NCBI GenBank assembly: GCA_937128505.1
Contig: CAKZMM010000009.1
Span: forward strand, 1 to 59,851
DNA: 59,851 nt
Direction of reading: 5' to 3'
From: an uncultured Thermogutta sp.
GTDB lineage: Bacteria > Planctomycetota > Planctomycetia > Pirellulales > Thermoguttaceae
Part shown: positions 26,665-35,391 of the stretch, in pieces
Layout of the letters: each line of letters begins with the position of its first letter
Numbering within the stretch: position 1 is the stretch's first letter
The notes under the pieces: generated by a model
The model's database searches: none
Told to the model about the DNA's origin: nothing
What the model saw: only the letters and a program-made list of their open reading frames with translations
Made by a program: the position numbers and the translations under genes

Positions 26665-27396
26665 TCAGGTGAACTCTTGATAAGTTGGTAGGACCACAAG
26701 TTCCGGAACCACGACACGATCGGGCAGCTTAGCCACGGCAATCACCAAGGCCGCCACATCTTCCGGCTGGAGCATCCGCGCAAGTCGCTCCGGCGGAACC
26801 GGCACCGGGCGGTGGGCCAAAATCGGCGTATTCACTTCGCCTGGAAAGATGTTCGTTACCCGGATTCCGTGGTCCCGCTCTTCCAGCCCCACCGCTCGGC
26901 CGAAACCGCTTAAGGCGAATTTTGAAGCGCAGTATGCGGCCCCAGCAAAGCCGACCGTCCGCATTCCCGCAATCGAGACAATGTTGACAATCAGCCCCCG
27001 CCCCCGCCGACGCATCCCAGGCAAAACGGCGAAAATCGTGTTGAAAGCCCCTGTGGCATTCACCGCCAGAATTCGGTCCCAGTCTTCCGCCCGCATCGCG
27101 TCCAAAGTCCGATTGGGAATATTGATTCCCGCACTATTAACGAGGATATCCGGTAGCGAATCGCGCCGTTCCAACTCCTCGATCTGAGCGAAAACACTCT
27201 GGCGATCCGTCACATCGCAGGGGGTAGCCACGATTGGATGAGCCCCCGAGGACTGGCGGACAACCTCGGCGAGCTTTGCCGGGTCACGCCCCCAAATGAT
27301 CACCCGGGAACCCTCGGCGGCAAATGCCAAGGCGATCGCTCGGCCAATCCCGCTTCCACCACCTGTTACCAGCACCCAGCAATTCATCAAATCCAC
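26665..27396 (-). CDS. Short-chain dehydrogenase/reductase
   Basis: This 243-residue cytoplasmic oxidoreductase has all classical SDR elements. The dinucleotide-binding TGGGSGIG is near residue 11. An Arg (GRDP) after the second strand suggests NADP preference. CDVTD and NSAG (usual NNAG) follow. The catalytic Ser (VSIAG), Tyr and Lys (YCASK) are near 140-157, and FPGEVNTP comes after. I favour the GTG start at 27396 because AGGAG lies 6 nt upstream. It lies 114 bp downstream of the DapL-like gene in the same direction, with a hairpin between them, so the two may be co-transcribed. The substrate is not readable. The closest general description is an SDR like YdfG or NAD(P)-dependent alcohol dehydrogenases. 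Confidence 0.92.
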   Translation of the reverse strand: MDLMNCWVLVTGGGSGIGRAIALAFAAEGSRVIIWGRDPAKLAEVVRQSSGAHPIVATPCDVTDRQSVFAQIEELERRDSLPDILVNSAGINIPNRTLDAMRAEDWDRILAVNATGAFNTIFAVLPGMRRRGRGLIVNIVSIAGMRTVGFAGAAYCASKFALSGFGRAVGLEERDHGIRVTNIFPGEVNTPILAHRPVPVPPERLARMLQPEDVAALVIAVAKLPDRVVVPELVVLPTYQEFT

Positions 27397-27459
27397 ACGA
27401 TCGGCTCCTGGTGTCTATCGAACGGTATCTTCCGGGACCAACTCTCGTCAAAGGCACCG

Positions 27460-27479
27460 AGGCTTGCCCGCGCAAGCCT
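27460..27479. promoter_or_regulatory. 8-bp-stem hairpin between DapL-like and SDR genes
   Basis: AGGCTTGC (27460-27467) and GCAAGCCT (27472-27479) form a perfect stem with a CCGC loop in the 114-bp gap. There is no T run on the minus strand, so it may be an RNA-stabilising or attenuating structure rather than a terminator. Confidence 0.4.
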
Positions 27480-27510
27480 TCCCCCCGTTTCGCCGGAACT
27501 CGAAGCGAGT

Positions 27511-28764
27511 TCAGTCGAACTGAAAGCGGATAGCACCGAACCGGGCCTCCGTCTCCTGCATCAAGGCGTCCTCCTCGGCTTCCGTGGCGGCCTCGTAAGT
27601 GACGGAAAATCGAAGGTAAGGCCCCGCATCATCCCACGGGACGGTGCACACCGAGTGTTCGGTGATCAGAAACTGACTGGCTGCCTCGGCGTTCTCGAAG
27701 CGTGGGCCACCCACCACGCCCTGTGGGCTGCGGACGTAAAGGAAGTAAGTGCCCCCCGGCATCCGACAATCGAAGCCCGCGCGGCGAAGAGTCTCTACCA
27801 ATTTCCTAAGCCGCCTTTCGTATTTGGCCCGGGCTTGCTCCGGGATTTCCGGGTGCTCCAGCGCGACAATACCCGCCCTTTGAATGGCGATGAATTGTCC
27901 CGAATCGCAGTTATCTTTCACATCGGCGAAAGCCCGCACAATACGCTGATGGCCGCACACCCAGCCTAAACGCCAGCCAATCATGTGCCAGCCTTTAGAC
28001 AAGGAGTGAACTTCGACCCCGACTTCTTTAGCCCCGGGGACTTGCAGGAAGCTGAACGGCGGACGTCCATAGGAGAACATCACATGCGCGGCATCCTGGA
28101 TCACGACCAACCGGTGCCGAAAAGCAAATTCGATCACCTCTCGATAAAAGCTCTCCGTGGCCACCTGGCCCGTGGGACTATTCGGATAATTGAGCACCAG
28201 CAGCTTCGCGCGGCGCAGCACATCCGGCGGAATGATGGAAAAGTCCGGGTAAAAATCATTCTCCGGCAGTAGGGGCAGACGAAACACCTCTCCGCCGTAA
28301 TACCGCGTGTGAGTTCCCGCCACCGGATACCCGGGAACGGTGATTAACGTCACGTCGCCAGGATTGATGAATACCGCAGGCAGCATCGCCAAAGCGCTCT
28401 TCGAGCCGATGCAATGGTTGATCTCCAACACCGGATCGAGCTGCACGCCAAACTGCCGGGCCATAAATCGGGCGACGGCGTCTTTAAAATCTTGTATCCC
28501 ATTATCGGCATAACCGCGGTTCTCGGGACGATGAATCTGCCGAGCCATTTCCTCGCGAACCACGGCGGCCGCCATTTCGTCATTTTCCCCGATTCCAAAA
28601 TCCAGAAGCCGCCGGTCGGGATGCTCCGCCAAAGCCCGCCGCTTAGCCCGCTTGATCTTTTCAAACTTGTAGATCTCGGTGTTTTTCCCGTAGTTTGGAC
28701 CGCCGATTCGGTCGGCGAAAAGGGCCTGAAAATAAGGATCGCCATCACCGGTATTGGCCATCAT
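27511..28764 (-). CDS. dapL: LL-diaminopimelate aminotransferase-like enzyme
   Basis: This 417-residue fold-type-I PLP aminotransferase reads like DapL throughout: DPYFQALFADRIGGPNYGK, TEIYKFEKIKRAKR, LLDFGIGENDEMA, RGYADNGIQDFKDAVARFM, INHCIGSKSALAMLPAVFIN, NYPNSPTGQVA, the PLP lysine in HSLSKGWHMIGWRLG, and GGTYFLYV. DapL transfers an amino group from glutamate to tetrahydrodipicolinate, giving LL-diaminopimelate for lysine and cell-wall synthesis in one step; planctomycetes and chlamydiae use it. The ATG at 28764 is chosen because GAGG lies 5 nt upstream (8 nt from an adjacent ATG) and the family N-terminus begins here; upstream starts to 28809 add unconserved residues. No other dap genes are in the window. 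A related aminotransferase role cannot be excluded. Confidence 0.86.
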   Translation of the reverse strand: MMANTGDGDPYFQALFADRIGGPNYGKNTEIYKFEKIKRAKRRALAEHPDRRLLDFGIGENDEMAAAVVREEMARQIHRPENRGYADNGIQDFKDAVARFMARQFGVQLDPVLEINHCIGSKSALAMLPAVFINPGDVTLITVPGYPVAGTHTRYYGGEVFRLPLLPENDFYPDFSIIPPDVLRRAKLLVLNYPNSPTGQVATESFYREVIEFAFRHRLVVIQDAAHVMFSYGRPPFSFLQVPGAKEVGVEVHSLSKGWHMIGWRLGWVCGHQRIVRAFADVKDNCDSGQFIAIQRAGIVALEHPEIPEQARAKYERRLRKLVETLRRAGFDCRMPGGTYFLYVRSPQGVVGGPRFENAEAASQFLITEHSVCTVPWDDAGPYLRFSVTYEAATEAEEDALMQETEARFGAIRFQFD

Positions 28765-30248
28765 CGGAACCTCAAAGGCTGTTTTCAGTCTCATCAAAAT
28801 TCCAACCACCCTCGATTGGCCTCATCTGAATTCCAACTCGCGCGATCCTCACTGGGGCAACGCTTGCAGATTCGGGTACCGGGAGCACACGAGTTTCCCC
28901 GGGAACTGACGAAGTCAGAAAATAAAAATACATGCACCCCGATGAAGGGGATCCATGCCGGGGCGCTCCATTCCCGCAAATGTAAGAAATTTGTGAATAT
29001 CAATCGTTTGATCTTCGGTTTGCCACGAAATCTCACGCTCTTGGCAAACCCATCGTTTTGGCAAACCTGGAGTTACCGTACTGGCGGATTTGGCGGTTAT
29101 CTTCCAAATATCTTTCAGACCCCGCGGCTTGACGGAAATTTACTTTACAGCCAATCGCGAGGTCGGTTATCACAGGGGACCGACGTTAGTCCGATAAGTT
29201 TACCAAACCATGGGGGCTTTGTGTGGGGGTTGATCCTGTTTTTCTGTACCTCCATCAAACGAACTATTTCTTGTCCCTTCCGTTTTAGTCAAACGAAGTA
29301 AACTGCGGGTCAATCCCCTCATGAAGGTTGAGGATGCCATTCGGAGCTCCCACCCCCTTAAGCCTGCAAATTGACACCCGCCGTATTGCCTTTGAACCCG
29401 CCCCAGCCGCCCTAACTTGGAAAACCTCGGCCCCAACGATTTAGACCTCCATGGGACACCCAAGTAACGCTCGTGCCCACCTTTGAGGGGTCCGGCAAAA
29501 CCAGCTATCTCCCCACTGAAATACCCCTTGCTACTGGGAGCCGCCCCTTGCGGAGAAAGCGGCCGATTGGCGTCGGCTTGTGCCGAGGGATGGGGAAGGC
29601 GAACGGTGGGCCAAGGTGCCATCCCCGCGATTATTTCGAAGCCCCTAATGCCGGCAAGCCTCTGAACCCGGTCCGCGAACTGGTTGTGAAAAGGACCATC
29701 GGGGGCTGAGATCACCCCAAAAATCAAAAATCGCGTCTGTCGGATAAGCAGTCGGGCAGAACTTCGAGATGGGCCAACTCGTGAATTTGCCGGGAAGATT
29801 TCACGTCCGAAGCTCTGGGGGGATTGGGTGGGAATGACGGGCCGAAACCGCTGTGGATCAGGCGTACCGGGGCGGATTAGATGTTGGTTAGGATGACCGT
29901 CGGCGGTCTCAGCCGATCGGTTGCCAGGCAGATCGGTCATCTTGACCCAGTCGTCAGAGCCGGATTTGTGTTTTTCACGTTTTCCCCGACAATTCCGTGT
30001 CAGGGGAAGTAAAGACGAAGCAGAATCTTCTTGAGTGCTGGGGAGATTTAAGATCAAGAATTCTTACTCCGATTCCCACCGCTAATTCTCCCCCAACCCC
30101 CGAGCGTCCTTCCACACCACTAAAAAACGGGAGGCGTTAAGAGGAGTTTTCGTCATTCTTACGCTTTTTTGAGCTAAATGGCGGAATTCTTGCAATCCGT
30201 GAGCTAAAAGGCTGATCCCACAAGTTATGACGAAATGACGGTGCCCAT

Positions 30249-30280
30249 CCGCCGTCTGATCATTCCGCCGTCTGATCATT
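30249..30280. repeat. Exact 16-bp tandem duplication
   Basis: CCGCCGTCTGATCATT occurs twice head to tail (30249-30264 and 30265-30280). Confidence 0.85.
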
Positions 30281-30859
30281 CGGTGGGGCAATGGTTGACG
30301 GGGTTCCGCCGGTTGGTTCCAGCAAAATCCAGCTCAAGCACTAAATCTTGATGCCCCAGAAAATCTGCCGCTACGTCAGTAAGTTTGTTATTCTTACACA
30401 CATTTTGTGCGAAAATGTTAACGGTGATAACTTCTACCATTACTGGAACTGTTGCAATTTACTGTAGCAAAATAAAACATGTTACGAATTTGAGCATTCA
30501 TGTTTGATTTTCAAGTATGAAAAAATGAACTTCTACCCGTTTAGCAATTGGCGGCTACTGTCCCGTAAGTCTATTTACAGAAAAAGGTTATGACCAAAAA
30601 TTTTTCGTATAAATTAATCGGCACATCTTTTGCTGTAAAAACTACCTAAATTTTCCTGGTTTTTTCTAAAGTCTTTTTGAAACGGTGATCTCCGCATTAT
30701 CGTCGAAGGATCTAGAGGTCATAAACATCTAATTGATCATTGATTCAAAGATCTTTTGCAACTTTGGCGAGGATAAGCTGGGGCTTACTAGGTATGGGTT
30801 TTGCAACCTGAAAACCGTTTGCGTGTGAGCCGGAACTTCGGATCAATTCCAGCAAGCGT

Positions 30860-30978
30860 TCTGCAAAAAACCATATCTGCAAAAACCATAATTGACAGAT
30901 TCTGAATTCTTAATCATCTGCTTAGCTTGGAGAATAGTTCAATTTCCATAATATTTATGTTTTGAGTTATGTTTTGAG
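30860..30978. repeat. Two tandem duplications upstream of the FHA gene
   Basis: TCTGCAAAAAACCATA at 30860 is followed directly by TCTGCAAAAACCATA at 30876. TTATGTTTTGAG is exactly duplicated at 30955 and 30967. Both lie in the AT-rich leader of the FHA gene. Confidence 0.8.
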
Positions 30979-31064
30979 ACATATTTTTTTATTTTCTCGT
31001 GGAGTTTCTTGGTCGTTTTTTTCGCTATCATTCTCCGTGGATTTGCAGAAGGGGGAGCGGTCTC

Positions 31065-31367
31065 ATGCGTCGCTTAGAATTGCTCGGACAAAATGGACTG
31101 ACAGGCAGCCACCGCTTCATTTTGGAGAAATTTCCCGTGGCGATCGGCTCAAGTCGCGAGGCCGGTGTTCAACTCGTCGATCCCGACGTCAAGCCCAAGC
31201 ACTGCGAACTTATGCTGTCGAATGGGGGGTTCGTGGTCAGGGACCTCAAAACCGAGGGCGGGACGTACGTCAATAACCGGCGGGTTGAATCGGCCAAACT
31301 CCGCTCGGGGGACAAGATTCGGGTGGGTTCAAGCGTGTTTGTGGTCAATGTCTTGGAAGATTGGTGA
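31065..31367 (+). CDS. FHA-domain protein, 100 aa
   Basis: The protein is a single forkhead-associated domain, a phosphothreonine-binding module used in Ser/Thr kinase signalling, which is abundant in planctomycetes. Visible elements are FPVAIGSSREAGVQL (the GR-x-S region, about 23-37), VKPKHCEL (His46, though the Ser usual three residues earlier is Lys), LKTEGGTYVNNRRV (Asn70-Asn71) and LRSGDKIRVGSSVF. GGAG lies 7 nt before this ATG, and the open frame to 30999 has no ribosome site. The domain fills the whole protein, so it is a minimal adaptor. The Ser-to-Lys change may alter phosphopeptide binding. The neighbouring tsaE lies 617 bp downstream, so linkage is doubtful. Confidence 0.88.
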   Translation: MRRLELLGQNGLTGSHRFILEKFPVAIGSSREAGVQLVDPDVKPKHCELMLSNGGFVVRDLKTEGGTYVNNRRVESAKLRSGDKIRVGSSVFVVNVLEDW

Positions 31368-31984
31368 TGGCCGCTCTTTGGGCCAGATGGGCCACCGCCG
31401 TAAGCCGAATCCTCGCCGTCTGAAACGAAAAAGTATTCTCAACTGAGGGTACCCGTTGACGGATTCGATTATGGGCTTGCTCCCGGGGCAATGACCCTCC
31501 CGACCAACTTTTCGCGCCACTAAGCCTCGTATCTCCGCCTTTTACACCTCTTAGTTTCCTCTTATCGCTGGAAAACTAGCGGTGGTTGTCGGGTGTCCTT
31601 CCACTTTCGCCTCTGGGCGGAATCGCCTCGGTTCAGTGAAACGCAACATGCGGGTTGCCCCTTTCGCCTGTGGGGGTAATCCCGATATCCTGCCTAATGG
31701 ATTTGACCTGAAGTTTTTGCCTCTTACATGCGGGCGAAAACCGCGCTTCAGCAGTACAATGCATTCATCGGAGAAAGAAATGTGTTTCTGGAGAAGGTAT
31801 GGGCGAATTTTCTGCAGCGGTATGTTTCTAAATACAAGATCATCCAAATGGGCTTAGGGTACTACTTTCTTACATTGCCTATTTCTTACATTGCCTATCA
31901 CTTTTAGATCGCGCATCAACCACCAAATTGTTCGGCGAAGGAAGGGATTGTAAAAAAATTGTTTTGGGAGCCGATCACGGGTCC
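31368..31984. other. Non-coding stretch with a 16-bp-period repeat
   Basis: About 620 bp without a credible gene. TTTCTTACATTGCCTAT occurs at 31866 and again at 31882, the copies sharing one base. Confidence 0.55.
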
Positions 31985-32515
31985 ATGATGAAGAATGTCA
32001 CCTTTTTGGCTCAGGACGAGACGGCGACAGCAAATTTGGGTAAAGTGCTAGGCCAGCTTTTGCCGGACGGCACTGTGGTGGCCCTTTATGGAACCCTTGG
32101 GTCCGGGAAAACTCGGTTGGTTCAGGCGGTAGCGAACGATTTGGGGTGCGACCGGCACCAGGTCACAAGCCCTACATTTGTTCTGATCCAGCATTATGAA
32201 GGGAAGCGACGGATCCACCACGTGGATGTATACCGGGTGCGGGACGGGCGTGAATTCCTGGAACTTGGGGTAGAGGAGCTGTACGAAGACAGGGGGCTTA
32301 TTTTCATTGAGTGGGCGGATCGCGTCGAGCCGTTTTTGCCATCTCGCCGAGTCGAAATCCACATCGAAATCGCCGGTCCCACAGCACGGCAGTTTACATT
32401 GTGCACACTAGATCCGGGTTTGGAAGACATCCTCCTTGAAATCGGAACGACCCTGAAAGGTAGCGACCGTTTTGCCCGCGAAAATCAAGATACAACAAGA
32501 GGGGGAACGCGGTGA
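31985..32515 (+). CDS. tsaE: tRNA N6-threonylcarbamoyladenosine biosynthesis ATPase TsaE
   Basis: This 176-residue cytoplasmic ATPase works with TsaB and TsaD to make the t6A base of ANN-decoding tRNAs. Motifs: Walker A GTLGSGKT (36-43), TSPTF (61-65), the conserved HHVDVYR (78-84), LGVEELYEDRGLIFIEWADR (94-113), where the EWADR motif is characteristic, and FLPS. A C-terminal extension of about 25 residues is polar and unconserved. The start is uncertain: the frame opens at a TTG at 31928, but family alignment begins near the ATG at 31985, where GGGAG is 14 nt upstream, further than ideal. tsaB and tsaD are not in the window. It is preceded and followed by non-coding DNA. Confidence 0.92.
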   Translation: MMKNVTFLAQDETATANLGKVLGQLLPDGTVVALYGTLGSGKTRLVQAVANDLGCDRHQVTSPTFVLIQHYEGKRRIHHVDVYRVRDGREFLELGVEELYEDRGLIFIEWADRVEPFLPSRRVEIHIEIAGPTARQFTLCTLDPGLEDILLEIGTTLKGSDRFARENQDTTRGGTR

Positions 32516-33274
32516 CCAAACGGCATCTGGAGTGTTAATTTGCGGAGATTAGGACCTTTAGATAGAACGCGAAAATTAATCCCGAGATTCAGCGCTTAGC
32601 TGATATTCCGAGGATGCCGCCGACGATTAGATGCATAGGAATGCCTTTGTTGTAACGATTTGTGCAAAAACGCGTAAAGTCGGGAGCAAACAATCATCTA
32701 ATGACCTCGTCACAAGTTTTGATTTCCTGAATGGAGATTCCTCGCACGATACTTTTGAAAGTAAAGGGGGTTAGTATCGATTAGAAGGGAACCCCACTGT
32801 CGCTTAAAATACGTGGGATTTCGCCGGGCAAAACGCAGGCCCTGAGGTTTGCGCCCCCAGCTAAAAAACATTTTGGTAAAGATATTTCTCCAAGTTTCGG
32901 CCAATAATCTCCTAATCTCCCGTCGGACCTTAAAATTTGTCGCTGAAAAATTTGTCGCTGATGTGGGCTTGTCGTCGCTGACAATCCCAATGCGTGATAA
33001 GCGTGACGGTATCTGATACATGGGTCCTGACTCAAGGGTGACGGTGTCAGGATGGTATCAGGATAAGGAAGGAAGTGGACACGCGACCGAAGGGCAAGTA
33101 TTAGGATGCCTCGGAAGCCACTAAAATTAATTTGAATAATTTGAATAATTTAGTGTGAATTGGTTCCTTACGTTACGGAGGTTTCGATCGGCGGGCGTAG
33201 TCGGTGCAATCGGACTCAAGCGCGTAAGGCACCGCGGTCCATTCGAGAAACGAGAAAAAAGCGGAGATACTTCG
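32516..33274. other. Non-coding stretch, about 760 bp, with tandem repeats
   Basis: No credible gene. Repeats: AAAATTTGTCGCTG at 32932 and 32947 (period 15), and AATTTGAAT at 33129 and 33138 (period 9). The latter lies in an AT-rich patch that may contribute to the promoter of the BON-domain gene. Confidence 0.55.
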
Positions 33275-34081
33275 ATGGGTGCAAGAAAGCATCTGACTTT
33301 GGCCATCGGGTTCGTGACTGTGGTGGGTTGGGCCCTTGCTGCCTCATGCCCGGCTTATGCTCAGTTCAACCGCAGTTCGCGGACCTCGACAAGCGGGCTT
33401 TCGCCGCTGAGCTCCTCGGGGATGCAATCTTCAGCAACGGGGCCCTTTGGGACTCGTACCTTTGGCCAGGGAATGAACGCACGTTCGAGCACAGGGGGAC
33501 TGACCGGCGGTGGAAGTTCCCTTGCAAGCGGGCTCAGTGGTCTGAGCAACATGGGCTCGCGGACCGGCACCGGGATGCAAGCGGGCCGTCAGGCCGGGCA
33601 ATTCGTGGGCGCCGATACGCGCGATATCCGCAATCTCCTTGGATTTGTCACTAACCCGCAGCAGGGTACCCAGGCTTGGCGTTCGGGCTTGTCGGGAATG
33701 CGGACAAGAACGGTGGAACAACCGACGCAAACCGGCGGTCGGGGCGGCGGGCGGGGTACCAATGCCGAGGTACCTGCCGTGATTCAGCTGGGTTTTGATT
33801 TCCAGCCGATCGCCGCACCTACCTTAGAAACGACGCTTCAACAGCGCCTTGAAAGGTCCGGTGCCATTCGGAGCGTTGAGGGCGTGAGCGTAGCCGTCGA
33901 GGGAGATACGGTCGTCCTTCGCGGCACCGTGGGAAGCGATTACGAACGCCTGTTGGCAGAGAATCTGGCGCGACTAGAACCCGGGGTCCGGCAAGTCCGC
34001 AACGAGTTGAAGATTTCCACGGAACTACCCTCGGCCAATTCCACAGGTCGAGCGTCTGAATCGAATGCCGAAGCCCCGTGA
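33275..34081 (+). CDS. Exported BON-domain protein
   Basis: This 268-residue protein has a clear signal peptide (LTLAIGFVTVVGWALAASCP, cleavage near AYAQ, residue 30) and a long Ser/Gly/Thr-rich low-complexity region (about 31-170, with GRGGGRG near its end). Its C-terminal BON domain (about 175-250) carries LQQRLERSGAIRSVEGVSVA, GDTVVLRGTVGS and GVRQVRNELK. BON domains bind phospholipid or sit in outer-membrane and secretin-related proteins. GGAG lies 8 nt before the ATG at 33275; the upstream extension of the frame to 33155 has no ribosome site and delays the signal peptide. It converges on the lipoprotein/secretin pair 260 bp away, which suggests, but does not prove, a shared envelope role. 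Confidence 0.85.
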   Translation: MGARKHLTLAIGFVTVVGWALAASCPAYAQFNRSSRTSTSGLSPLSSSGMQSSATGPFGTRTFGQGMNARSSTGGLTGGGSSLASGLSGLSNMGSRTGTGMQAGRQAGQFVGADTRDIRNLLGFVTNPQQGTQAWRSGLSGMRTRTVEQPTQTGGRGGGRGTNAEVPAVIQLGFDFQPIAAPTLETTLQQRLERSGAIRSVEGVSVAVEGDTVVLRGTVGSDYERLLAENLARLEPGVRQVRNELKISTELPSANSTGRASESNAEAP

Positions 34082-34340
34082 CGAAAGCCTATTGGTCTGC
34101 TTTGAAGCCGATCTACGTTCCTCGCTCTTCGACTTTTCCCGCGATAAGGAGCCTTCGACTCCCACTAAGCAAAGCAGTCTTCGAGCCGCTCGCGCTCAAT
34201 AACTTTGATGACGTGGGTTGGCATGCCTGCCTCACCGCAAAATCGAGTCCTTGACGCGCGAGCACGCAAGGACAGCTCGCCGGCACGGATTTCCGCCGAT
34301 GGATTGGCCCCTTGAGCCGCCAGCATGCAAAGACTGCCAT

Positions 34341-35282
34341 TTACGGGGTTTTCGTTGCGGGCGGGCTCGAGAGGTCCTCGCTTGATGCACTCGGATGTGA
34401 GGAGTGCAGGCTCGAGGTGCGTTGATTTGACCGAGCCATCAGTTGCGAGGTTTGTGGCGAAAGAGAAAAAGTCGCCGTGAACATTTGACGCATCGGACCG
34501 CGGGATGGTTGAGGATTTGCGGTCCCCAGGGTATGCGTCTGGGTAGTGGCTTGCTCGAGTCGTTCGCTCTTAAAGCCCGGCGGGTTCGATCCGTTCACCG
34601 CAGTATCGGTGCGGGAACGGGCGGGGGGAGTGCCAAAGGGCTCGGTGTGGGAATTGGCCGCGTGTTGCCAGCCGCGGGGAAGTGGAGTTGTCCAAACTTT
34701 GGGCTGGGGGGTGTCGGTGGCTCTCGCCGGGTCAACCGTCGCGGCTACCGCCTCCGACGCGGGGGTTGTTCCCGGCAAAACAATTTTCGTTTGCGGACTT
34801 ACCACAGTAGGGCCCTTGATCGGGGTAAAACAGACGATGAGGCTCACTTCTCTTTGCGGCCCCCCCAGTTCGTCCCACGGCACCCAAATACTATACGAAT
34901 GTCCCAGCGGAGTTTGGCTATAACATCGGGCTAGTTCCTCCTGGGTAAACAGATATTTCCGATCCGCGGCGATCCGGGGCGTAGACGTCGAGGACTCCTC
35001 ATAAGCATAGACCACGAGGTTACCATCGACTTTGATCGGTCTGGGACTGTGCTCTTCGTAGAACATCAGTCGGGCGCCAAAACCCCGGAGCGGTGGGCGG
35101 TCGGGGAATTGGCCGACGGCATAACTCCAAACGGCCACGACCGCGCTCGGCGTGCCCGGGGCTTCGCGGGCCCACCATTGGGTCGTTTTTTCCGGGAGCT
35201 TGCTCAGGCTCGTACAACCCGCGATCAGAAGAGCCATCAAACTGCTCAACAGGATTTTTGTGGATAACGGGGGGAGACTCAT
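34341..35282 (-). CDS. Predicted outer-membrane lipoprotein
   Basis: This 313-residue protein starts with a lipoprotein signal (ILLSSLMALLIAGC, lipid Cys at residue 23). A conserved-looking domain follows (VVAVWSYAVGQFPDRPPLRGF, ARLMFYEEHSPRPIKVDGNLVVYAYEE, SYSIWVPWDELGGPQREVSLIVCFTPIKG) and then a 130-residue Pro/Thr/Ser-rich disordered tail. I choose the ATG at 35282, which puts the lipobox at the usual place; an ATG at 35312 is possible. Neither has a strong ribosome site. It lies 109 bp downstream of the large secretin gene in the same direction, so the two probably form an operon. By analogy with secretin-associated lipoproteins it could help assemble or anchor the pore; that role is inferred. 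Confidence 0.8.
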   Translation of the reverse strand: MSLPPLSTKILLSSLMALLIAGCTSLSKLPEKTTQWWAREAPGTPSAVVAVWSYAVGQFPDRPPLRGFGARLMFYEEHSPRPIKVDGNLVVYAYEESSTSTPRIAADRKYLFTQEELARCYSQTPLGHSYSIWVPWDELGGPQREVSLIVCFTPIKGPTVVSPQTKIVLPGTTPASEAVAATVDPARATDTPQPKVWTTPLPRGWQHAANSHTEPFGTPPARSRTDTAVNGSNPPGFKSERLEQATTQTHTLGTANPQPSRGPMRQMFTATFSLSPQTSQLMARSNQRTSSLHSSHPSASSEDLSSPPATKTP

Positions 35283-35391
35283 AGTACGGTCTGAGCGGGG
35301 CTTTTGCTCCATGCCAGCACAGATTATCCGATCGAATCATTCGGTTACCGAAAAAATGAATCGTCCAATCACTCCAAAAAGGTGTTCGCCG

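Larger units (their letters stand above)
28765..31064. other. Long non-coding region, about 2.3 kb, with AT-rich end
   Basis: No credible gene. A 285-codon minus-strand frame (29200-30057) is Arg/Pro/Ser-rich, starts at TTG with no ribosome site and matches nothing known to me. From about 30300 to 31060 the DNA becomes AT-rich (near one third GC in counted lines). Short tandem repeats are frequent: 28790/28821, 29041/29058, 30249/30265, 30860/30876 and 30955/30967. Confidence 0.55.

Noticed and set aside
29200-30057. 285-codon minus-strand frame
   Set aside because: TTG start without ribosome site, and Arg/Pro/Ser-rich composition typical of chance frames in GC-rich DNA.
35259-35267. DnaA-box-like TGTGGATAA
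   Set aside because: A single site inside a lipoprotein coding region, with no cluster, AT-rich unwinding element or replication genes.
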